Assembly: GCA_945901405.1 (NCBI GenBank)
Contig: CAMDLH010000052.1
Location: forward strand, 1-35,223
Source: Bordetella parapertussis
Lineage (GTDB): Bacteria; Pseudomonadota; Gammaproteobacteria; Burkholderiales; SG8-41
Reading direction: 5' to 3'
DNA length: 35,223 nt
This document shows positions 16,878 through 23,495 of the stretch, one piece after another; the stretch's first letter is position 1, and the number at the start of each line of letters is the position of its first letter. The notes under the pieces are model-generated. The model had not been told where the DNA came from, searched no databases, and was given only the letters and a program-made list of their open reading frames with translations. A program made the position numbers and the translations under genes.

Positions 16878-18155
16878 ATGGCCAAACAATGTTCAGTCTG
16901 TTCCACGGTTAACGCCGACGATGTGCGGTTTTGCAAAGGTTGCGGCACGCCGGTTGCGGCAGCTCCCGCACCGGCGCCACAGGTGGCAGAACCTGCCGCC
17001 GCGACTGTCGCATGCCCGGCGTGCACGCATGCCAATCGCGCCGGTATTAAATTTTGCGCGTACTGCGGCACTGCGCTGGCTGCGCCTGCCGCAGTTGCCG
17101 CGGCGCCCGTGGTGCAACCCGTACCGCAGCCCGCGGCCGTTCCTCCGCCCGCGCCACCAGCGCCGGCAGCAATAGTACCGCCGATGCCGGCGCCCGCCAT
17201 GCAGAGGCCGCCCGCGCCCGCGGTACCGCCAACACCAGCGGCGCAACCCGCGCCGGTTGCAAAAGTCTCGCCCGCACCCGCGGCGGCGCCAGCGGCAAGA
17301 CCCGCGGCGCAACCCGCGCCACAGCCCGCGGCGCCGCCGATGGCGAATGCAACGCAAGTGCGCAGCGCCGCGGATATTCAGCCTTCACGCTCCAGCAACA
17401 CGCTGGCATTGGTGGTGGCCCTCGTGTTTGGCATAGGCTGCATGGCCGTACTCGGATGGTGGGCCTATAACCAATTCGTGAAAAAGCCCTCGGCGCCGGC
17501 AGCGCCCGAACTGCCAGCGGTATCCGCGCCTGCCGCGCCCGTAGCCGTAGCGCCCGCACCTGAACCCGCTGCGGCCACGGTGCCCATACCTGCGCCGGCG
17601 ATCGCCGAAACAGCGCCGCCGCCCGCCGTTGCGCCCGTGCCGCCCCCGGCGGTTGCACCCGCGCCCCCTGTCGCCGCATTAACACCACCGCCACCGCCCG
17701 TGGTGCAGACGCCGCCGCCAGCCCCTGTGGCGGTTGCGCCAGTGGCGCCCGCCGCACAACCCAATCCGGATGCCGCTCGCGCCGCGCGTGAAAAAGCCGA
17801 ACGCGAAGCCCGTGCCAGGGCCGAGGAAGCCAAACGCCGCGAAGCGCAGGCAAACACGCAGCAGGATGCCGCGCGTCGCGCTGCCGAGGAACGCCAGCGC
17901 GTCGCGGCTGCATCGGCGCCGCCGCCAACGCAATACACGCCGCCGCCCGCGCCGGTGGTGGCCGAAGCCCCGCCCGCCGCCGCGCAACCGGCCATGCGCA
18001 CGGTGAAGGAGTTATGTTCGGGCCGCACCAATTTTGTCAGCCGCGACTTGTGCGAAAGCCGCGAGTGCCGCAAGCCGCAACATCAGAACGAACCATTTTG
18101 CCGGCAATTGCGCGAGGCCGAGGCAAGCCGCAATCAGTCACGCCCCGCCGACTAG
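16878..18155 (+). CDS. Double zinc-ribbon, Pro/Ala-rich single-pass membrane protein
   Basis: A 425-residue protein, in order: zinc ribbon 1 (Cys5/8/19/22), zinc ribbon 2 (Cys46/49/60/63), a Pro/Ala linker, a membrane segment at about 176-198 (LALVVALVFGIGCMAVLGWWAYNQF), a second Pro/Ala-rich stretch, a charged helix rich in Arg, Glu and Ala at about 300-345, and a terminal four-cysteine module (Cys380/392/397/408, with NFVSRDLCESRECRKP). The topology suggests cytoplasmic ribbons and a periplasmic Cys module that may form disulfides. GAGGAGAG before ATG 16878 fixes the start. I recall the LCESRECRKP-type ending from other betaproteobacterial membrane proteins but cannot name a family. Function unknown. 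Confidence 0.85.
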   Translation: MAKQCSVCSTVNADDVRFCKGCGTPVAAAPAPAPQVAEPAAATVACPACTHANRAGIKFCAYCGTALAAPAAVAAAPVVQPVPQPAAVPPPAPPAPAAIVPPMPAPAMQRPPAPAVPPTPAAQPAPVAKVSPAPAAAPAARPAAQPAPQPAAPPMANATQVRSAADIQPSRSSNTLALVVALVFGIGCMAVLGWWAYNQFVKKPSAPAAPELPAVSAPAAPVAVAPAPEPAAATVPIPAPAIAETAPPPAVAPVPPPAVAPAPPVAALTPPPPPVVQTPPPAPVAVAPVAPAAQPNPDAARAAREKAEREARARAEEAKRREAQANTQQDAARRAAEERQRVAAASAPPPTQYTPPPAPVVAEAPPAAAQPAMRTVKELCSGRTNFVSRDLCESRECRKPQHQNEPFCRQLREAEASRNQSRPAD

Positions 18156-18190
18156 CAGTCAAGAAAGTTTTCAACACAAGGGAGGTTGTC

Positions 18191-19507
18191 ATGAATACTG
18201 AATCAAACGCGGCGCCCAACATTGCGTCCCTGCTGGGCGCGTTGCAAGCGGTCAGGAACGTGCGGGCCGCGGCGCTCACCGCAGTGGCGCTGGTGGGCAC
18301 TGCGGTGGTTTTCGGCGTGGCGGCATTCGTGGCTGGCCAGTTCAACAGCACCGTGCTGATGGCGCTCGGCGCACTCATCGCCTCGCTGGTTGCGATCTAC
18401 GGCTTAAGCGCCGTGGGCTTCATGCTGATGAACGATGCGAAGGGCGCGCCGCCGCTGTCGCTCGTCGACGCCGTCACGGCGTCGCTCATGTCCACACACC
18501 GCTGGATCGCCGTGATGTTGCTGGCGCTGGTGGTGTTTATCCTGTTCGCCATTGTGCTGGCGTTGATCCTATTCGTGTGCAAGATCCCCTTTGCCGGGCC
18601 GATGCTCTACGCCGTGACGGTGCCTCTGGCCACCTTCATCACCGCGTTCTTTCTCGCGGCGATGTACTTCGTTGTGATGCCGCTGACGTTTCCATCGGTG
18701 TGGACGGGCGACAGCGCGATGCAGGTGGTGTCCAAGCTCATGGCGATCGCACGCCAGCGCCTGATTCAGGTGGTGGTGCAGGTGTTGCTGCTGATGATTC
18801 TGGTTTTATTCGTGTGGGGCATTATCGCGAGCCTGGTTTTCTCCGCCGCGGGCGTCGTCGGCGCAATGTCGGCGGGCATACTGAATGTCGGCGGCGGCCT
18901 GGGCGCGCTGATGGGTGGCATGGGCGGTATGCGCGGCATGGGTGGCATGCGCGGAATGAGCGGCATGGAGGGTGCAGCGGGCTACATGATCGCCGGCGGC
19001 ATCGGCTACGCTATTGTTGCCGCGGTGGTTTTGATCGTGCCATATCTGATCATGATCCAGGGCTATTGCCTGATTTATCTCGACACCATCAAGGGCATGG
19101 ATTTCGCAGCATCGGATGCCGCATTGAAGGCGAAAATGGAAGAGATCCAGCGCAAGGCGCGTGAAGCGCAGGAGCGCGTGCGCGAGCAACCCCAGGCGCA
19201 GCCACAACCCGTCGTCGCCCCAGTGCATGCCGCGGCACCCGCCGCTCCTCCACTGCCTGCCGCCGCGCCCGTTATTCCGCCTCAACCGGCCGCCGTCCCC
19301 ATCGCCGCGCCAATCCCCGCCGCCGCGCCGATTGCACCGCCAGCGCCAGCGCCGATTGCAGCAGCACCCATTGCAGCGCCGCCTCAACCAGCCCCGCGGC
19401 CCGCGCCGGCGCCCGCCGCGACTCACGCCATGAATTGCCCCAAGTGCAATTTTGCGATCACCAGCGCCGACATGTTCTGCGGAGGTTGCGGCCACAAGTT
19501 GCGCTAA
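18191..19507 (+). CDS. Polytopic membrane protein with C-terminal zinc ribbon
   Basis: A 438-residue protein with about six membrane segments between residues 20 and 300, a Gly-Met repeat (GGMGGMRGMGGMRGMSGMEG) near 240-260, a Pro/Ala-rich tether, and a terminal zinc ribbon (Cys416/419/430/433, CPKC...CGGC). ATG 18191 has GGGAGG just upstream; the frame extends further back but only into the preceding gene. With the two preceding genes it shares zinc ribbons and Pro/Ala linkers, here with the ribbon at the opposite end. A channel or scaffold role in the inner membrane is conceivable; nothing in the sequence fixes it. Confidence 0.85.
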   Translation: MNTESNAAPNIASLLGALQAVRNVRAAALTAVALVGTAVVFGVAAFVAGQFNSTVLMALGALIASLVAIYGLSAVGFMLMNDAKGAPPLSLVDAVTASLMSTHRWIAVMLLALVVFILFAIVLALILFVCKIPFAGPMLYAVTVPLATFITAFFLAAMYFVVMPLTFPSVWTGDSAMQVVSKLMAIARQRLIQVVVQVLLLMILVLFVWGIIASLVFSAAGVVGAMSAGILNVGGGLGALMGGMGGMRGMGGMRGMSGMEGAAGYMIAGGIGYAIVAAVVLIVPYLIMIQGYCLIYLDTIKGMDFAASDAALKAKMEEIQRKAREAQERVREQPQAQPQPVVAPVHAAAPAAPPLPAAAPVIPPQPAAVPIAAPIPAAAPIAPPAPAPIAAAPIAAPPQPAPRPAPAPAATHAMNCPKCNFAITSADMFCGGCGHKLR

Positions 19508-19513
19508 AAAGCA

Positions 19514-19533
19514 GGGCGGGAGACATCCCGCCC
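19514..19533 (+). terminator. Hairpin between the zinc-ribbon genes and cinA
   Basis: A perfect 8-bp stem (GGGCGGGA at 19514-19521 with TCCCGCCC at 19526-19533) closes a GACA loop. The T-run that should follow is weak (GAACTTATT), so termination may be partial. Confidence 0.55.
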
Positions 19534-19559
19534 GAACTTATTCAATTCATCGGAACATC

Positions 19560-20828
19560 ATGCATATCGAAGTCATCTGTACCGGTGACGAAGTGCTCAC
19601 CGGCAAGATCGTCAATACCAATTTCAGTTACATCAGCCAGAAGCTCGAAGACTTTGGACTCTCGCTCACCTGGGAAACCACCGTCGGCGACGATCGTGAC
19701 AGCCTGTTGATGGCGTTTCAGCTCGCAGGGCAGCGCGCCGACGCGGTGATCGTCAACGGCGGCCTGGGGCCGACGGTGGATGATCTTTCGCAGGAAATCG
19801 CCGCCAAGGCAGCCGGTGTCGAGCTCGAACTGAACAAGGATTGGCTGCAACGCATGGAAGCGTTTTTCACCAAGCGCAGCCGCGTCATGCCGCCCAACAA
19901 CATCAAGCAGGCGATGTTGCCGGCGGGCGCGGAAGTGCTCGATAACCCGGTGGGCACCGCGTGCGGCTTCGCGGTCAACATCGGCCGCGCACGTTTTTAT
20001 TTCACGCCGGGCGTGCCGCGCGAATTGCGCCGCATGCTTGAAGCGGAAATTATTCCGCGTCTGCTGGCGAAGGCCGGCAAACAGACGGCGGTGTTTTTAA
20101 AACGCTTTCACTCCTACGGCATCGGTGAATCGCATGCCGACACGCTGCTTGCGGGCGTGGAGGCGCTCGCACCGGACGGCAGCGTGAAGCTTGGATTCCG
20201 TGCGCACTACCCGCAACTCGAAACCAAGCTCACCGCGCGCGGCGCGGACTTGGACGGCATACGCAGAAAACTCGCGCCTATCGAGGCCGAAGTACGCAAA
20301 CGTTTCGGTAATTTCATACTCGCCGAGGACGAACACACGCTCGAAGGCGTGGTGCTTGCCGAACTCAACAAATGCAAGGGGTCACTTGCCATCGTCGAGA
20401 GCTTCACCAGCGGCCAGATCGCGGGCCGCCTCGCGCACTTGCCCGGCGCGGAAAAAATCGTGCGCCGCGGCGTGATCGCGCGCGATCTCACGGAGATTTG
20501 CAACGCCGTCGCCCTGCCCGCCGTGCCCGCGGCCATCGACAAGGAGGCCGCCGAAGCAGTGGCGAAAGCGGCGCTGCGTGACACCGGCGCCACCCACGCA
20601 CTAGCGGTGCTGATCGATGTGGACGAGGGCGCGGACCGCATCGAATTCGCCGGCACGGTATGCCTTGCCATTGCCACGCACGGAAAAACAGAGTCGCGCC
20701 GCAGCCGCATCGTCGGCGGACGCGACTGGGTGCGACTGGGCGCGGTTGAAATGGGTCTTGATTGCCTGCGGCGCTTTTTGCAGGGGCTGCCGGTTAATGA
20801 GCGCATTGATTTTGAGACGGTGGAGTGA
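19560..20828 (+). CDS. cinA: CinA family protein (molybdopterin-binding domain plus degenerate PncC-like domain)
   Basis: A 422-residue CinA. The N-terminal MoaB/MogA-like domain opens IEVICTGDEVLTGKIVNTNFSYISQKL and contains VNGGLGPTVDDLSQE, typical of the CinA pyrophosphatase module. The C-terminal domain aligns with nicotinamide-nucleotide amidase PncC, but the usual AESCTGG core reads VESFTSG and the GFVTYS stretch reads GVIARD, so deamidase activity is doubtful. It lies after the zinc-ribbon block and a hairpin. ATG 19560 directly precedes the conserved start. CinA-type enzymes handle NAD-derived or ADP-ribose compounds in the cytoplasm. Confidence 0.9.
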   Translation: MHIEVICTGDEVLTGKIVNTNFSYISQKLEDFGLSLTWETTVGDDRDSLLMAFQLAGQRADAVIVNGGLGPTVDDLSQEIAAKAAGVELELNKDWLQRMEAFFTKRSRVMPPNNIKQAMLPAGAEVLDNPVGTACGFAVNIGRARFYFTPGVPRELRRMLEAEIIPRLLAKAGKQTAVFLKRFHSYGIGESHADTLLAGVEALAPDGSVKLGFRAHYPQLETKLTARGADLDGIRRKLAPIEAEVRKRFGNFILAEDEHTLEGVVLAELNKCKGSLAIVESFTSGQIAGRLAHLPGAEKIVRRGVIARDLTEICNAVALPAVPAAIDKEAAEAVAKAALRDTGATHALAVLIDVDEGADRIEFAGTVCLAIATHGKTESRRSRIVGGRDWVRLGAVEMGLDCLRRFLQGLPVNERIDFETVE

Positions 20829-20868
20829 TTTTCTGCATGCCTGGCACGCAGATATTTACACACCAGTA

Positions 20869-20937
20869 CTGTCGTTCCCGCGCAGAGCCTGTCCTCGAAT
20901 GCTTTAATCGGGGACGGGCTATGCGCGGGAACGACAG
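20869..20937. repeat. Large imperfect hairpin (CGTTCCCGCGC type)
   Basis: Perfect 15-bp arms at 20869-20883 and 20923-20937 (CTGTCGTTCCCGCGC and its complement) flank a second nearly paired stretch (AGCCTGTCC with GGACGGGCT). It begins 41 bases after cinA and could act as a terminator. Similar GTCGTTCCCGCG hairpins are common intergenic repeats in betaproteobacteria. Confidence 0.8.
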
Positions 20938-20957
20938 CGGTGGTGTTGGGCGTTTCG

Positions 20958-21065
20958 ATTTACAGCGGCAACTTCGCCGTCTGCTTCGGGCACGCCTGCT
21001 TGCGCATGGACGGCAGCGGCGAAGTTGATGAGTTGTTCGGCGTTGGTGCGGGTGGTGGTGTTCAT
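20958..21065 (-). pseudogene. Stump of a malate/L-lactate dehydrogenase-like gene (N-terminus only)
   Basis: An ATG at 21065 on the - strand begins MNTTTRTNAEQLINFAAAVHAQAGVPEADGEVAA, which resembles the first helix region of the Ldh2/malate-ureidoglycolate dehydrogenase family (typically ...AAGVPEADARLVADVLVEADL). After about 34 residues the similarity stops, and the frame runs into the hairpin repeat. AAGG lies upstream of the ATG. The rest of the roughly 340-residue enzyme is absent, so this looks like the remnant of a deletion that ended near the repeat. The identification rests on a short stretch. Confidence 0.4.
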
Positions 21066-21094
21066 GGCGGAGCCTTCGTTGGAAAAATCTTTTG

Positions 21095-21120
21095 CCGCGG
21101 ATTTACACAGATGAACGCAG
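21095..21120. repeat. CGCGGATTTACACAGATGA-type dispersed repeat
   Basis: The sequence is closely related to 25649-25674 (CGCGGATTT.CACAGATGA.CGC.GA). Both copies lie in gene-free spacers. Confidence 0.65.
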
Positions 21121-21135
21121 ACCAAAAACCATCAT

Positions 21136-21164
21136 CGTCATTCCGGGTCAAGCCCGGAATGACG
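21136..21164. repeat. Short palindromic repeat (CGTCATTCCGGG type)
   Basis: Perfect 12-bp arms (21136-21147 and 21153-21164) are separated by TCAAG. It looks like the widespread CGTCATTCC intergenic palindrome of proteobacteria. Confidence 0.75.
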
Positions 21165-21213
21165 GGGGTGGTGTAGCTATCTCGGTATCCTTTGTGACAG
21201 TGGCTACCGCAAA

Positions 21214-22169
21214 TCAATTCGGCGTCAACCCCAGCCGCTTGTAGGTACTCGCGTACTTCTGCATCTCGGATTTGATATAGGCCGCGTATTCATCCGGCCG
21301 ATTGCCCACGGGAATGTAGGCTAACTCGGCGAGCCGCTTGTTGGCTCTTTGCAGCGCCTGCCCCGACGCACGATGGATCGCGCCGATGATTTCCGGCGGC
21401 GTGGCTGCGGGCACGACGATGCCGTACCAATTGCCTGCTTCGTAGCCGGGGTAACCGAGTTCCGCCACCGTGGGCACATTGGGCAGCAGCGGCAGGCGTT
21501 GCAGCGTGGTGACGGCGAGCGGACGTAGCCGGCTTTGCAGGTGTGCCATCACGGTAGCCACCGGCGCGAAATAAACCGGCGTCTCGCCCGACATCACGGA
21601 GGTCACCGCCGCGCCGCCGCTGCGGTAGGGTATGTGCGCGAGATCGACGCCGGCGCGCTCCTTGAACAACTCGGCGGCGAAGAATGTCGAGCTGCCCGTG
21701 CCCGCCGAGCCGTAGTTGATCGCGCCGGCCGCGCCTTGGCGAGCTTCACCAGTTCGGCAAGCGACTTCACCGGCAGCGAGGGATGCGCCACGATGATCTG
21801 CGGCGAGGTCGCCAACAACGAGATCGGCGCGAAATCGCGCAGCACGTCGAACGGCAGATTGCGATAAAGGCTCGACACTGCCGCCAGCCCCGAGCCGTTG
21901 TGCACAATGGTGTAGCCGTCGGGCGTCGCCTTGGCGCCGATGGCAAGCCCAATGGTGGTGCCCGCGCCCGCGCGGTTTTCCACCACGACTTGTTGGCCGA
22001 ATACCTCGGTAAGACCTTCGGCGAAAATGCGGCCTATGGTGTCGTTGCCGCCGCCCGCGGAGTCGGGCACGAGGTAACGAATGGGCTTGGATGGATAATT
22101 TTGCGCATACGCGCCGTCCGCGTGTAGAGCGCACGCGGCAACCAGCGCGATGCCTGCAACGCCGCGCAT
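21214..22169 (-). pseudogene. Frameshifted Bug/TctC-type periplasmic receptor
   Basis: The N-terminal frame from ATG 22169 reads a signal peptide and YPSKPIRYLVPDSAGGGNDTIGRIF...VENRAGAGTTIGLAIGAKATPDGYTI...LVKLAKARP, then loses the family pattern. The rest of the protein (INYGSAGTGSSTFFAAELFKERAG...YKRLGLTPN) continues in another frame to 21214. Adding one G in the GC run at 21724-21730 gives ...KARPGAINYGSAGTG, exactly the expected sequence. The gene is otherwise full length at about 318 residues. The change is a single-base deletion, either a real inactivation or a sequencing error. It is directly upstream of the dehydrogenase stump and downstream of the CMD gene on the same strand. Confidence 0.85.
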
Positions 22170-22176
22170 GATATTT

Positions 22177-22572
22177 TCACACGCCTTTCCATTCGGGGTG
22201 CTGATCCCACTCCTCGAACACGCGCTGCGCCACGCGCAGCGATGCGTTGGTGCGCGGGTAGCCGATGTACGGCGCGCAGGTGGTGAGCGCCTCGATCACC
22301 TCCTCACGAGTCGCGCCCTGATTGACCGCGCCGCGCACCTGGCGCTCGACCGCTTCGTACTCGCCTTGCGCCGCGCACACCGCGATCAGAATGAACTCCT
22401 TGATCTTGATCGGCAGATGCGGCTCGGCCCACACCGTGCCGAAGCAATACTCCAGCACCGCGCGGCCATGCATCGGCGAAATTTTGGTGAGGTCCTCGAT
22501 GCCCTTGGCGCCCACGCTGCCCAGCACCGAACCCATGATGGCCTTGCCCTTCTCGAACTGTGCGTCGCTCAT
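22177..22572 (-). CDS. Carboxymuconolactone decarboxylase family protein
   Basis: A 131-residue all-helical CMD-family protein with the typical EFILIAVCAAQGEYEAVERQVRGAVNQGATREEVIEALTTCAPYIGYP segment. There is no CxxC redox pair of the AhpD peroxidase branch, which favours the decarboxylase-like branch. Known members act on gamma-carboxymuconolactone in aromatic degradation, though many are uncharacterised. AGGGGGAT precedes the ATG. The gene sits 30 bases after the racemase-like gene and ends eight bases before the Bug receptor start, so all three probably share a transcript for uptake and breakdown of a carboxylated compound. Confidence 0.9.
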   Translation of the reverse strand: MSDAQFEKGKAIMGSVLGSVGAKGIEDLTKISPMHGRAVLEYCFGTVWAEPHLPIKIKEFILIAVCAAQGEYEAVERQVRGAVNQGATREEVIEALTTCAPYIGYPRTNASLRVAQRVFEEWDQHPEWKGV

Positions 22573-22602
22573 GTTTGATATCCCCCTGTGAAAAACCCGC
22601 GG

Positions 22603-23349
22603 TTAAAGACTTCCCAACACCTTGCCCCACTTCGCATCGGGCTTGTGCGCAATCGGCTGCTTCGAGGCGTACAGCGCGGCCCACGTCGTCGAAAGTATGT
22701 TGAGCAGCACCGGCTTGCCGAATTCGGCTTCGAGCATCGGCACGGCGTGTATCGCGAACCACAGCCCGCCCGGCATCAGCAACGCCTGCGCCTGCGGCGC
22801 TTCGCGCAATACCTCGCCGCCGAGTTCGAGCGCCAGGTGATGATCGTCGAGCGCGCCGCTCGCCTTGTTTTGATCGAGCGAGCGCCCGCGCGAGCGGCAC
22901 GCCAGCACCTCGATGCCCGCATCGGCGAGATAGCGCGTGAGCATCTGATTCACCGCCTCCGGCCAGCGCGTGGCGAGCGCGATTTTTTTTGCGCCGAAAT
23001 GATTGAGCGTCGCGATATGCGCTTCGAGATCGGTGTCGCACGGCAGGCCCGTGCGCTTCTCGGCTTCGGCGAGAATTTCCAGCATGCGCTTGCGTCCGAG
23101 CGCCGAAGCCACCGGCACGCCGGAGAGCGAAATACGATCCACTTTCTTTTTCGCCAGCAAATCGAAGCGATCCCACAACGTAGGCAAGTTTTCCTCGACG
23201 GCTGCGAGGCTGTATTCGCGCAGATTCAAACCCGTGGTCACCAGCATCATGCCTTCGGGCGCCACGCGATAAAACTGATACGCATCCTGATCGGTGTAGA
23301 GGTGCGGGATGACGTAGCCGAGTTGGTACCAGGGGGCGATGATGGGCAT
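22603..23349 (-). CDS. Asp/Glu racemase superfamily protein (arylmalonate decarboxylase/maleate isomerase-like)
   Basis: A 248-residue protein resembling arylmalonate decarboxylase and maleate isomerase: IIAPWYQLGYVIPHLY at the start, ISLSGVPVASALG in the middle and ALLMPGGLWFAIHAVPMLEAEFGKPVL near the end. The superfamily normally places catalytic Cys at one or both of the latter two sites; here both positions lack Cys (SGVP and PGGL), and the only cysteines are in LPCDTD and LACRSRG. The chemistry is therefore uncertain. ATG 23349 is preferred, with AAGGAA upstream; the frame also extends to 23436. The neighbours suggest a catabolic cluster. Confidence 0.82.
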   Translation of the reverse strand: MPIIAPWYQLGYVIPHLYTDQDAYQFYRVAPEGMMLVTTGLNLREYSLAAVEENLPTLWDRFDLLAKKKVDRISLSGVPVASALGRKRMLEILAEAEKRTGLPCDTDLEAHIATLNHFGAKKIALATRWPEAVNQMLTRYLADAGIEVLACRSRGRSLDQNKASGALDDHHLALELGGEVLREAPQAQALLMPGGLWFAIHAVPMLEAEFGKPVLLNILSTTWAALYASKQPIAHKPDAKWGKVLGSL

Positions 23350-23449
23350 GTTGTTGCAGTTCCTTTGGGTGGATACGCCGAGGTTATAGGAGAGTGCATC
23401 ACCAAAATATGCGTGATGCCGCATCTCAGCGTTCATTTAAATAACCGTT

Positions 23450-23467
23450 TAAAAACAATAAGTTACG
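23450..23467 (+). repeat. Dispersed 18-bp AT-rich motif, copy 4 (intergenic)
   Basis: TAAAAACAATAAGTTACG lies in the 146-base AT-rich spacer between the acyl-CoA synthetase stop and the racemase-like start. It matches the consensus at every position. Confidence 0.75.
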
Positions 23468-23495
23468 TAATTCCATGCGGCAGCAAACGTAGTTC

